Source: Imperialibacter sp040222815
Lineage (GTDB): Bacteria > Bacteroidota > Bacteroidia > Cytophagales > Cyclobacteriaceae
Reading direction: 5' to 3'
Length of the DNA stretch: 64,000 nt
NCBI RefSeq assembly: GCF_040222815.1
Contig: NZ_JAVKCH010000015.1
Coordinates: 372,001-436,000 of the forward strand
Below are positions 34,677 to 43,463 of this stretch, one piece after another (within the stretch, counting starts at the first letter, position 1; each line of letters starts with the position of its first letter). The translations under genes were made by a program, and so were the position numbers. Below the pieces are notes generated by a model. That model did not search any database, was not told where the DNA came from, and saw nothing but the letters and a program-made list of their open reading frames with translations.

Positions 34677-34860
34677 TCCAATAATTTGATGCCTGGTTTG
34701 TCCAATCTTTTTGATGGCAAAACAGGGCGTTGTGTTTTGGTGTAGGAGTTTTATGCATTTCCGTTGCAGTCCCCTAGCCATGTCTGCCAACGGGCTGTGG
34801 TATGCTGATGGTAAATTTAAGTTTTGCGGAGGGGATTCCAAGAGGGCCTCAGTCTGGTTA

Positions 34861-34879
34861 CATGCAAGCCCAGTGCATG
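34861..34879. repeat. Inverted repeat, 6-bp arms
   Basis: CATGCA at 34861-34866 pairs with TGCATG at 34874-34879 across a 7-base loop. It lies 27 bases before a larger hairpin. Confidence 0.5.
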
Positions 34880-34906
34880 GTTGCCATCATCAAAATTCGC
34901 TCCTTC

Positions 34907-34931
34907 GAGATCAGGTTATAGCCCTGATCTC
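34907..34931. repeat. Inverted repeat, 9-bp arms
   Basis: GAGATCAGG at 34907-34915 pairs perfectly with CCTGATCTC at 34923-34931 across a 7-base loop. No T tract follows on either strand, so it is not an ordinary terminator. Confidence 0.6.
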
Positions 34932-35135
34932 AGTATTTGGCAGTGCAGATGTACTCACAGCAGGGTTTGAAAACATGCTGGATGTTGTCGTTGGTGCTTA
35001 TTCGGTTAGTATCTCAAAGAACAGATTCGAATTCCTTTTATGGCTTCGCACAACTCAGTAGCATACGACTACGTGGCCAAGGGAGCACATACTTCATAAA
35101 AATTTGGGCAATTCTAAAAAATGAAGACAAAAGCG

Positions 35136-35158
35136 GGGGCATAACTAAGCCATGCCCC
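35136..35158 (-). terminator. Likely terminator after the M16 peptidase
   Basis: GGGGCAT at 35136-35142 pairs with ATGCCCC at 35152-35158 (7 bp, 9-base loop). The minus-strand sequence after it is T-rich (CGCTTTTGTC, then TTTTTT). Confidence 0.55.
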
Positions 35159-35177
35159 ACAATGGTTTTTCCACAGC

Positions 35178-38009
35178 TTACTCCCCCTCCGGCATCAACA
35201 CCAACTTGATGAACTTCTCAGGATCGATATATTTCTTAGCCGCTTCCTGCATGTCCTTAGAAGTAAGGGTTTCGATCCTTTCTTTCGCTTTCAGGATACC
35301 TTCAGAATCCCAGCCCTGATAGTAATAACTGCGCAGAGTATTTGCCCAGAAACTATTGTCTTTCAAACTAACCTCCAGTTGCCGACGTTGGCCTTCCTTA
35401 ATTTTTTTCAAGTCTTCAGCACTCACGCCTTCCTTCTGGAGCTTCTTCAGCTCATCCAGGGTAGCCGTCACCAGCTCCTCAACATTTTCTGGTCCGCAAG
35501 GGAAGCTTACCTGGAAGGTATAGTGGTCGTAAGGCATGTTCTCAGCATTGGCATTGGCCCCTACGCCGTACACACCACCTTTTTCCTCACGAAGTAACTC
35601 AACCAGCTTAATGGTCATTACCTCCCCAAAGCTTGACAGATAATATGACTGTTTCCTATCAAACTCCTGCTCTGTATCCCAATACATGATTACCTGGCTC
35701 TTTTGATCGACTCCTTTCTTCACTATTTTCTCCAAAGGCGCCTTTGGCGGGCGGGGACTAACGTCCTTCCATTCATCTTTTCTTCCCGAAGCAGGTAGGC
35801 TGGCAATGTACTGCTCCAGCATGGGCTTGATCTCGTCTACTTTAAATGCTCCGACAAAGAAGAAAGTGAAGTCGCTCACATCGCTAAACCTGTCCTGGTA
35901 AAAGGCGAACGCTTTGTCCAGATCGATTTTATCCAGATCGGCCTCTGTCGGGAAGCCGCCTCCTCTGATGCTGTTGTTGGAAAGCGTACGTTGCACCTGA
36001 TCCACAAAATAGTACTGTGGATTGGCCATCACATTCGACAAAATGGACTTGTTCTTTGTGATAAATGACTGGAACGCTTTTTCGTCCTTTCTTGGGGCTG
36101 TGAAATACATATTCGTCAGCTGGAAGAACGTTTCCATGTCGGCTGGGGTGGTACTGCCCTGCACGCCTTCGCTCAACTCTCTGATGAACGGCGTAACTCC
36201 AAAGCTCTTGCCTGAGAGTACTTTTTGCAGAGTGGTAATGTCATAGTCGGCAATGCCGCCCTGATCCACCAAAGAGGCCGCATTGGAAGCAGACTGGTAG
36301 TCGGCATCGGAAGCAAGACTGTGTCCGCCCGGACTCCAGGTGGTCATTACAATTTCGTCGTTTTTAAAATCCGTTTGTTTCAGAAACACTTTTACCCCGT
36401 TCGAAAGATCAAGCTCTGTAATCCCCAGTGCTTCATTCTTTTTCTCTGATACGATGCTGCCTGGCTTGGGCAAAGTAGTCATCAGACTCTCACCAAAATC
36501 CTCGTCCTCGTAAGCATCCACCTTGAGTATCCTAATCTTGTTGAGCACGCCTTTCACTTCATCCTCAGTCGGCAGCACCACGCCCTCCTTGTCAGGTGCG
36601 GTGATCACCACTACCCTATTTTCCTTGGTGATCCATTTTTCGATCAGGGCATTTACCTCATCAAGACCTATTCCTTCAACATACTCTTTTGCGAAGTTGT
36701 ATTCCCACTCAATGCCTGGTATTGGCTCCTTTTCGAGGAAGTTGTTGACATATTCGTCTACATAGTTCTCCGACTCCGACTTGTCTCTTTCATTGTACGC
36801 TACCTCGTACGATTTCAAAAGGTCGAGTTTATAGCGCTTTAACTCGCCTGGAGTAAACCCATGCCGACGAACCCGCTCCAGCTCGGTAATCATGGCCTGT
36901 AGTCCACCTTTTATGTCTTTTTCGTTTGCCACCGCAAATGCCTGAAACGCATCTTTCGTTCTTGCCCAGGTGCCACCATGGCTGGTGCTTGCGTATACAA
37001 ATGGTGGCTCAGCTTCCCTGGTCAATTCCTGTAGCCGCTTATTCAACATGCCGGTGAAAGCTCTTTCCACCAGGAAATCCCTGTAGTCACTGGCTTTTGT
37101 TTCCTCTTCCGGGTCGGTTTTGAAATATAGGCGAACCTGAGCGAATGTAGCTTCTTTGTCAGCCAGCACCGAAACATAGGTGTCGGAATGGTCTGGCACC
37201 TTAAACTCTTCTCTCTTCTTTGGGCTTTTAGCAGCAGGTATCCTTCCGAAGTACTTTTGAATCTTGGCTTCCATCTCTGCCACATCGATATCGCCCACGG
37301 CTACCACAGCCATCAGGTCAGGACGGTACCAGTCTTTGTAAAACCGCTTGATCGCTTCATGCGGGAAGGTCTCCAGGTTCTCTTTGGTGCCTATTGGAAG
37401 ACGCTCCGCATACCTCGAATCCTTATAAATAACCGGCAGGTATTTGTCGAGCATGCGCCGCTCACCACTTTGGCCAAGCCTCCACTCCTCAATCACCACC
37501 CCCCTCTCTTTGTCTATTTCTTCGCCCTCAAAAGTGAGATTGTGTGCCCAGTCTTCCAGAATTTGAAGACCCTGATTGACAATTTTTTCATCGTCGGTGG
37601 GTATCGGCAGGATATAGACCGTTTCATCAAAGCTGGTGTAAGCGTTGAGGTCAGCACCGAACTGCACACCTATAGATTGCAGGTAATTGACGATTTCGTT
37701 TTTCTTGAAATTCTTTGTGCCATTGAAGGCCATGTGCTCCGTGAAATGCGCAAGGCCGAGTTGGCTTGGGTCTTCCAAAATAGATCCGGCATTTACCACC
37801 AACCTCAACTCCACCCGGTCTTCGGGACGGTCGTTGTGGCGGATGTAGTATTTCATCCCATTTTTCAGCGTGCCGATTTTCACATTTTTATCAACAGGAA
37901 TCTGGGAGGTTAAATCAACTGATGGGTCTTGCGCCAGAAGTGAGGGCAATACCCCTAAAAGCAAGAAAAAGATAGCCTTTATAGCCCTTTTTTTTAAAGA
38001 TGTTTTCAT
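35178..38009 (-). CDS. M16-family metallopeptidase
   Basis: A 943-residue insulinase-family peptidase with a signal peptide (MKTSLKKRAIKAIFFLLLGV). The first M16 domain (about residues 35-240) has the inverted zinc motif HFTEH in GLAHFTEHMAFNGTKNF and the downstream Glu in EDWAHNLTFEGEEIDKERG. Three further M16-like domains follow to the C-terminus, with the last ones probably non-catalytic. The exported enzyme would degrade peptides outside the cytoplasm. It is transcribed alone with a terminator after it. Confidence 0.9.
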   Translation of the reverse strand: MKTSLKKRAIKAIFFLLLGVLPSLLAQDPSVDLTSQIPVDKNVKIGTLKNGMKYYIRHNDRPEDRVELRLVVNAGSILEDPSQLGLAHFTEHMAFNGTKNFKKNEIVNYLQSIGVQFGADLNAYTSFDETVYILPIPTDDEKIVNQGLQILEDWAHNLTFEGEEIDKERGVVIEEWRLGQSGERRMLDKYLPVIYKDSRYAERLPIGTKENLETFPHEAIKRFYKDWYRPDLMAVVAVGDIDVAEMEAKIQKYFGRIPAAKSPKKREEFKVPDHSDTYVSVLADKEATFAQVRLYFKTDPEEETKASDYRDFLVERAFTGMLNKRLQELTREAEPPFVYASTSHGGTWARTKDAFQAFAVANEKDIKGGLQAMITELERVRRHGFTPGELKRYKLDLLKSYEVAYNERDKSESENYVDEYVNNFLEKEPIPGIEWEYNFAKEYVEGIGLDEVNALIEKWITKENRVVVITAPDKEGVVLPTEDEVKGVLNKIRILKVDAYEDEDFGESLMTTLPKPGSIVSEKKNEALGITELDLSNGVKVFLKQTDFKNDEIVMTTWSPGGHSLASDADYQSASNAASLVDQGGIADYDITTLQKVLSGKSFGVTPFIRELSEGVQGSTTPADMETFFQLTNMYFTAPRKDEKAFQSFITKNKSILSNVMANPQYYFVDQVQRTLSNNSIRGGGFPTEADLDKIDLDKAFAFYQDRFSDVSDFTFFFVGAFKVDEIKPMLEQYIASLPASGRKDEWKDVSPRPPKAPLEKIVKKGVDQKSQVIMYWDTEQEFDRKQSYYLSSFGEVMTIKLVELLREEKGGVYGVGANANAENMPYDHYTFQVSFPCGPENVEELVTATLDELKKLQKEGVSAEDLKKIKEGQRRQLEVSLKDNSFWANTLRSYYYQGWDSEGILKAKERIETLTSKDMQEAAKKYIDPEKFIKLVLMPEGE

Positions 38010-38107
38010 GGATTAAGTTCCTGGTTTATTGAATAGGTTGAATCAACTGAAAATAGGCCTTCAAAATACATCGAAGCTATGTGCCGTCCAAAGCATGCTA
38101 GCTATTT

Positions 38108-39142
38108 CTATTGATCCACTTCTTCGCTTTCGAACTTTCCTTTTCCGAAAGGATTTACCTTTCTGGCAGCGGAAGAAACTCCTTCAGTGATTTTAACGCC
38201 GGCTTTCACTATGGCCTGGCCACCCGATTTAATGGATTGAAATCCAGCATTTTTGGCTGCCTTCAGAATCCCGCCCACAACTTTTGTCGATCCCTGAGTC
38301 ACAATTTGGCTCAACATTTTTCCGGCATCAAGAGTAGCGTTTTTTCTGGCCTTTTTGCTGTCCCAGGTGGTCACACAGCTACAGTATTGCCTGGCGATCA
38401 TGCCCACCCGCAGGGTAAGAAAGGCATTGGTGGAGCCTTCGAAAAGTGAATCCATCACCAGCGTGGCTGTGGGGCCTACCACCGGAATAGACGAGAATGA
38501 GGTGCTTTTTGTCACGCCCGACAGCAGCGACTCAAGCTGTAGACTGATGTCGAGGTCTTCGATTTCGGATACGAGAAAAGTGGTGGCACCAATGTTTGCG
38601 TACAGGTGCATCAAGTCTCTTATACCCGGCCGCTGGTGGTACAAATGGCAAATTTTCCATACCATGCGTGAGTGGGTAAAAAGGATGGTGAAGGCATCAA
38701 GTCGACCGTTTTGAGAGATGGACGTGGTGAGAAAAACCGACAGCGCCGTTTGCTTGATGATCTTATCTGCTTCCTCGTTGAGTCGGGTCAGCGAAGCCTC
38801 CAATTGATCCTCAGAGGCGGGAACAAGACCTTCGGCGATCAACAATTTATTCTTTCTAAGCCGCTTGAACACCCTCCTTTTATGAGATGGAATTTGTTCT
38901 TCCGCCTGCGGCGGAGTAAGCGTTTGTGGTAGCCTTAAAAAGAGGAAAACAGGCAACAGCAGAATGCCAGCGGAAATGGCTATCAGTGCAACAAGTACCA
39001 CCCTTCCGAAAGTCTCGTTTACACCAAGCGCCAGGTGATAAATCTGATAAACCTGGTTGACCAGAAAAAGGGCTGTGAGGAAAACGATAATGGCAGAAAG
39101 CCAGACCGCAATAAGTTTGATCTCTTTTGAAAAGCTCGACAT
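38108..39142 (-). CDS. DUF697 domain membrane protein
   Basis: A 344-residue protein. Two N-terminal helices (about residues 10-30 and 45-70) are followed by a charged region and a DUF697 domain (about 140-260; ISQNGRLDAFTILFTHSRMV, IPVVGPTATLVMDSLFEGSTNAF, LTLRVGMIARQYC). DUF697 proteins (YcjF-like) sometimes carry or partner with a GTPase, but no GTPase domain is present here. The C-terminal end is basic and Gly-rich. It is downstream of lspA by about 200 bases and upstream of the M16 gene. Confidence 0.78.
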   Translation of the reverse strand: MSSFSKEIKLIAVWLSAIIVFLTALFLVNQVYQIYHLALGVNETFGRVVLVALIAISAGILLLPVFLFLRLPQTLTPPQAEEQIPSHKRRVFKRLRKNKLLIAEGLVPASEDQLEASLTRLNEEADKIIKQTALSVFLTTSISQNGRLDAFTILFTHSRMVWKICHLYHQRPGIRDLMHLYANIGATTFLVSEIEDLDISLQLESLLSGVTKSTSFSSIPVVGPTATLVMDSLFEGSTNAFLTLRVGMIARQYCSCVTTWDSKKARKNATLDAGKMLSQIVTQGSTKVVGGILKAAKNAGFQSIKSGGQAIVKAGVKITEGVSSAARKVNPFGKGKFESEEVDQ

Positions 39143-39340
39143 ACCTGTATTAACGTTACGTTGCTTTGACAGGTTGGGGAAGACTGAAGTTACAGATTTC
39201 TGAAATATGATTAACTAAAAAAACAAAAAATCCAAGCCTAACCCGGCTGGGCGAAACACATTGAACCAGTTTTTTGCCACCTATTTCGAGTAATAAAGTG
39301 CCTATCTGCAAGCAGCAAGCAGTGCGATTTTTAGAAACAA

Positions 39341-40015
39341 CTACCCGACCGACTGGGCATTTCTTGTTTCGTCGTCATCGGAAGGGATATGTTCTGCAAT
39401 GGAAGGGGAAGCCTCGATGGCATCATCCTCTTCATGCTCGGCTTCTTTGAAAAATGACTTTTGGAATATGATAATAATCGCCACACCAACAAAAATTGAA
39501 GCATCTGCCACATTGAAAACGGGCCAAAGCGCTGTGTAGTCTCCACCGAACAAAGGCACCCACTCAGGGATCCTGCCTTCCCAGATGTCGATGTAAAACA
39601 TGTCAATTACCTGGCCGTGAAACCATGGGTTGGGGGCATCGTAAGGAGCGTTGTTAAGAAAAACGCCGTAGAAAATACTATCAATCAGGTTGCCAATGGC
39701 ACCACCAAGTATCAGCGCACCGCACCACAAAAGGCCTGTGTGTACTTCCTTTTTAGCTAATCTATAGAGATAAACAGCAATCACAACCATGGCTATCAGC
39801 CTGATAACAGTAAGGATAAGCTTACCGTTTTCGCTGCCCAGCTGCATGCCAAAGGCCATACCAGGGTTGGTGAGATAGTGAAGCTTAAATACGTCGCCAA
39901 GGAGATAAATTTGCCCGGCCACGCCCATTTCCATATTGAAGTGTACTGCCAACTTAACTACCTGATCCAAAATGATCATTGCAATGGCCAGTAGGTAATA
40001 TTTGAAATACTTCAC
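39341..40015 (-). CDS. lspA: Lipoprotein signal peptidase
   Basis: LspA cleaves prolipoproteins at the lipobox in the inner membrane. The 224-residue protein has four helices; the catalytic Asp residues are in GGAIGNLIDSIFYG near 113 and NVADASIFVGVAII near 170. It has a longer loop between them than E. coli LspA and an acidic C-terminal tail of about 35 residues (EHEEDD), giving a greater length than the usual 165. The start is GTG with AAGGA 4 bases before it. It ends the dgt-RND-ileS-lspA run. Confidence 0.88.
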   Translation of the reverse strand: MKYFKYYLLAIAMIILDQVVKLAVHFNMEMGVAGQIYLLGDVFKLHYLTNPGMAFGMQLGSENGKLILTVIRLIAMVVIAVYLYRLAKKEVHTGLLWCGALILGGAIGNLIDSIFYGVFLNNAPYDAPNPWFHGQVIDMFYIDIWEGRIPEWVPLFGGDYTALWPVFNVADASIFVGVAIIIIFQKSFFKEAEHEEDDAIEASPSIAEHIPSDDDETRNAQSVG

Positions 40016-40019
40016 TTTG

Positions 40020-40024
40020 TCCTT
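40020..40024 (-). promoter_or_regulatory. Shine-Dalgarno AAGGA before lspA
   Basis: AAGGA on the minus strand ends 4 bases before the GTG at 40015 and supports that start over a later ATG. Such sites are rare in this window. Confidence 0.5.
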
Positions 40025-40063
40025 AGTTTACAATGTTAGTGTTGGCTTCGGCGATTGATCTCT

Positions 40064-43000
40064 TTAAACGGTTACTTTGACTTCGAGGTTAAACTCATCC
40101 ATATCCAAAACAACTGCGTCAGTCAAATCTCCAACCATTTCAAGCGAAAGAGCCTGAGTCTCGCTGCAAATATAGTCTTTGAAACTAATCAAAGCCTCAT
40201 TTACCATTTTTTCACTTTCTTTAACAGACAGCCTGATTTTGTCCTGTACCTCAAGCCCCATGTCTTTCCTCAGGTTTTGCACCCTGTTCACAAGGTCACG
40301 GGCGATCCCTTCCTTCTTCAGATCATCGGTAATTGTGATGTCGAGGGCTACAGTTAGCCCATTTTCACTCGCCACCAACCAGCCGGGGATATCCTCTGAA
40401 GAAATCTCAAAGTCTTCCGGAGAAAGCTCTATGTCTCCCTTGGCAGTTTTCAGCAAGAATTTGCCGGAAGCCTCCAGGCTAACAATATCCTCCTGTGTCA
40501 TTTGCTTTACCGCAGCGGTAATGTCCTTCATGATCGGGCCATGGTGCTGACCCAGCTTTCTGAAGTTCGGCTTGATACTCTTTACCAGGATACCAGATGT
40601 ATCGTCGATGTACTCTATCGCCTTCACATTGACTTCTGACAAAATAAGGTCTTCCACGGCTTCGATATAATGCCTGGTAGAAGCATTCAGTACAGGAATA
40701 AGAATTCTCGACAATGGCTGACGCACCTTGATCATCTGCTTCTTGCGTAATGAGTGTATCAACGACGATACCTCCTGCGCCAGGGCCATCTTCGTTTCCA
40801 ACTCTTTGTCAATGGCCGACTCGTCTGCCATAGGGAAAGCTGCCAGGTGCACCGACTCTTCGGTTTCCTTTCCGGATACCTTGTTGAGGTCAGCGAAAAT
40901 GCGCTCCATATAAAACGGAGCAATGGGCGCTGCGAGGCGAGCTACCGTCTCCAGGCAGTCGTACAACGTTTGGTAAGCGGCTTTCTTGTCTTCGTTGTAC
41001 TCACCTTTCCAGAAACGCTTCCTGTTCAGGCGCACATACCAGTTGGACATATCGTCCACAACAAAATTCTGAATCAACCGACCGGCCTTCGTTGGCTCGT
41101 ACTCGTCATAGGCTTCTGCTACCTGCTTTTTCACTGTATTCAGGCGTGAGGTAATCCATCGGTCGCTCTCTGTTCTCCTACTCAAAGGAACAGCCGCCTC
41201 ACTATAGTTGAAGCCATCCAAATTGGCGTAAAGCGCAAAGAAATTGTAGGTATTGTACAGGGTTCCAAAGAAACGGCGCTGTACTTCTACTATTCCATCG
41301 ATATCAAATTTCAGGTTGTCCCATGGGTTGGCATTGGTGATCATGTACCAACGGGTGGGGTCGGCGCCGTACTTCTCCAATGTAACGAAGGGGTCGGCGG
41401 CATTGCCCAGACGCTTCGACATTTTATTGCCGTTTTTGTCCAGCACCAAGCCGTTGGCAATTACATTTTTGAAAGCCACACTATCGAACAACATCCCTGC
41501 TATAGCGTGAAGTGTGAAAAACCAGCCACGGGTTTGGTCTACACCTTCGGCGATATAATCCGCAGGATAGTTGGCTTCAAATACCTCCTTGTTTTCAAAT
41601 GGGTAGTGCCACTGTGCGTAAGGCATAGCGCCTGAGTCAAACCAAACGTCGATCAGGTCAGTCTCCCGGCGCATGGGACGGCCGCTGTCGCTTACCAAAA
41701 CCACATCATCCACGAAAGGCCTGTGCAGATCCATGTCATCAGCGACAGGCGCTTTCATTAGTCCTGCCTTTACAGCCTTTTCTGATTCGGCTTTTAGCTC
41801 AGCAAATGAGCCAATGCATTTCATTTCCGACCTGTCGTCTGTTGCCCAGATAGGCAAAGGCGTGCCCCAGAAACGGCTGCGGCTCAGGTTCCAGTCCACC
41901 AGGTTCTCCAGCCAGTTGCCAAAGCGGCCGGTTCCGGTCGACTGAGGCTTCCAGTTGATGGTGTTGTTCAGGGCCACCAGCTTGTCTTTGTAAGCCGTGG
42001 TTTTGATGAACCAGGAGTCCATCGGATAGTAAAGCACCGGCTTATCCGTTCTCCAGCAATGAGGGTAGGTGTGCTCGTATTTCTCTACCTTAAACGCTTT
42101 ATTCTCCTGCTTGAGGATGATGGAAATGATGACGTCCGTCGATTTGAAATTTGGATTGCTTTCATCCTCCTCTTTATAATTCTTTACATAAAATCCGTCT
42201 TCCTCATATTCCTTGTGGGCAGTGATGTCCCACTCCTTCATCTTGGCTTTCAGGTAGGCGCCCACTTCATTGACAAACTTTCCTTTCTTGTCAACGATAG
42301 GCACTTCAAAGCCACCCTCATCTTTCACAAAGACTCCGGGCAGATTGTTCTGCACAGAAGTTCGAAAGTCATCCGCTCCAAAGGTCTTGGAAATGTGCAC
42401 AATGCCTGTGCCGTCTTCGGTCGTCACAAAATCGCCAATCACCACGGTGAAGGCAGGTTTTTCCAGCTTCACCACCGGAACTAGCTGCTCGTAGGACATA
42501 CCTGCCAGGTCTTTGCCTTTGTATTCCTGCACCACTTTGAAAGGTATCAGTTTATCGCCAGGTTTATAGTCTTCAAGCTTTAGGTCGGCGGCCTTCTGAT
42601 TGAAGTAGGCGCTGACTCTATCTTTTGCCAGGATTACATTTACAGGCGCAAAAGTATACTGATTGAAAGTGGCAACCTTCACGTAGGCAATCTCTTTGCC
42701 TACAGCCAGACCATTGTTGGCTGGCAAAGTCCATGGGGTGGTGGTCCAGGCCAGGAAGTAGTCACTTTCCGTCCCTTCAATCTTAAACTGCGCCGCAATG
42801 GTAGTGTCCTTCACCATTTTGTAGGTGCCGGGCTGGTTCAGCTCATGAGAGCTAAGGCCGGTGCCCGCTGCGGGCGAATATGGTTGAATGGTGTAGCCCT
42901 TGTAGAGAAGGCCCTTGTCGTAAAACTTCTGCAACAAATTCCAGACAGACTCAATATAATCTTTCTCGAAGGTGATGTAAGGATCATCCAAATCGACCCA

Positions 43001-43432
43001 ATAGCCCATTTTTTCAGTAAGGTCGTCCCACTGGCCTTTGAACTTCATCACCGCCTCACGGCACTTCTGGTTGTACTCTTCAACTGATATTTTCTTGCCG
43101 ATATCGTCTTTGGTGATGCCCAGCTCTTTCTCGACCTGAAGCTCCACTGGCAAACCATGGGTATCCCAACCGCCTTTTCTTTTTACCTGAAAGCCTTGCT
43201 GCGTTTTGTAACGACAAAAAATATCCTTCACCGTCCTCGCCATCACGTGGTGAATACCCGGTGTGCCATTGGCCGATGGGGGACCCTCGTAGAAAGTAAA
43301 AGTCGGGCGGCCCTCTCTTGAGCTTACAGATTTTTCAAATATTTTCTTCTGCTTCCAGTCTTCCAGCACTTCGGAAGCTACCTTGGCCAAGTCTATAGAT
43401 TTATACTCTCTGTATTTCACAGCTTTCGTCAT
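40064..43432 (-). CDS. ileS: Isoleucyl-tRNA synthetase
   Basis: A 1122-residue class I synthetase. The HIGH region reads PPSANGTPGIHHVMARTVKD near residue 50 and the KMSKS motif is KMSKRLGN near 685. A CP1 editing domain lies between. After the anticodon-binding region (RFWKGEY-like, FVVDDMSNWYVRLNRKR) the C-terminal tail is of the longer type usual in this phylum. The start is the ATG at 43432, preceded by AGGAG 6 bases away; a TTG at 43453 is a weaker choice. It follows the RND gene by 31 bases. Confidence 0.95.
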   Translation of the reverse strand: MTKAVKYREYKSIDLAKVASEVLEDWKQKKIFEKSVSSREGRPTFTFYEGPPSANGTPGIHHVMARTVKDIFCRYKTQQGFQVKRKGGWDTHGLPVELQVEKELGITKDDIGKKISVEEYNQKCREAVMKFKGQWDDLTEKMGYWVDLDDPYITFEKDYIESVWNLLQKFYDKGLLYKGYTIQPYSPAAGTGLSSHELNQPGTYKMVKDTTIAAQFKIEGTESDYFLAWTTTPWTLPANNGLAVGKEIAYVKVATFNQYTFAPVNVILAKDRVSAYFNQKAADLKLEDYKPGDKLIPFKVVQEYKGKDLAGMSYEQLVPVVKLEKPAFTVVIGDFVTTEDGTGIVHISKTFGADDFRTSVQNNLPGVFVKDEGGFEVPIVDKKGKFVNEVGAYLKAKMKEWDITAHKEYEEDGFYVKNYKEEDESNPNFKSTDVIISIILKQENKAFKVEKYEHTYPHCWRTDKPVLYYPMDSWFIKTTAYKDKLVALNNTINWKPQSTGTGRFGNWLENLVDWNLSRSRFWGTPLPIWATDDRSEMKCIGSFAELKAESEKAVKAGLMKAPVADDMDLHRPFVDDVVLVSDSGRPMRRETDLIDVWFDSGAMPYAQWHYPFENKEVFEANYPADYIAEGVDQTRGWFFTLHAIAGMLFDSVAFKNVIANGLVLDKNGNKMSKRLGNAADPFVTLEKYGADPTRWYMITNANPWDNLKFDIDGIVEVQRRFFGTLYNTYNFFALYANLDGFNYSEAAVPLSRRTESDRWITSRLNTVKKQVAEAYDEYEPTKAGRLIQNFVVDDMSNWYVRLNRKRFWKGEYNEDKKAAYQTLYDCLETVARLAAPIAPFYMERIFADLNKVSGKETEESVHLAAFPMADESAIDKELETKMALAQEVSSLIHSLRKKQMIKVRQPLSRILIPVLNASTRHYIEAVEDLILSEVNVKAIEYIDDTSGILVKSIKPNFRKLGQHHGPIMKDITAAVKQMTQEDIVSLEASGKFLLKTAKGDIELSPEDFEISSEDIPGWLVASENGLTVALDITITDDLKKEGIARDLVNRVQNLRKDMGLEVQDKIRLSVKESEKMVNEALISFKDYICSETQALSLEMVGDLTDAVVLDMDEFNLEVKVTV

Positions 43433-43438
43433 GATCTT

Positions 43439-43443
43439 CTCCT
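43439..43443 (-). promoter_or_regulatory. Shine-Dalgarno AGGAG before ileS
   Basis: AGGAG on the minus strand with a 6-base spacer to the ATG at 43432. It decides the start against the upstream TTG. Confidence 0.6.
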
Positions 43444-43463
43444 GAAAATTCAATCTTTAAGTA

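Larger units (their letters stand above)
34677..35177. other. About 500-base non-coding stretch with hairpins
   Basis: Between the Crp-type gene and the M16 peptidase terminator lies a stretch without a convincing gene. Open frames on the plus strand (34711-35061) have no family features. It holds two nearby inverted repeats (34861-34879 and 34907-34931) and a terminator at 35136-35158. It may be a regulatory region, a non-coding RNA or a decayed element. Confidence 0.5.

Noticed and set aside
34990..35015. A TTCGAAT element that looks like a tRNA T-loop.
   Set aside because: The flanking bases do not form the T-stem, and no acceptor stem or anticodon loop can be built around it.
34711..35061. 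A 116-residue frame in the non-coding stretch.
   Set aside because: No recognisable domain, no start signal, and it runs through the two hairpins.
37188..37913. A 241-residue plus-strand frame opposite the M16 peptidase.
   Set aside because: It lies fully inside a well-supported gene and has low-complexity composition typical of an antisense shadow.
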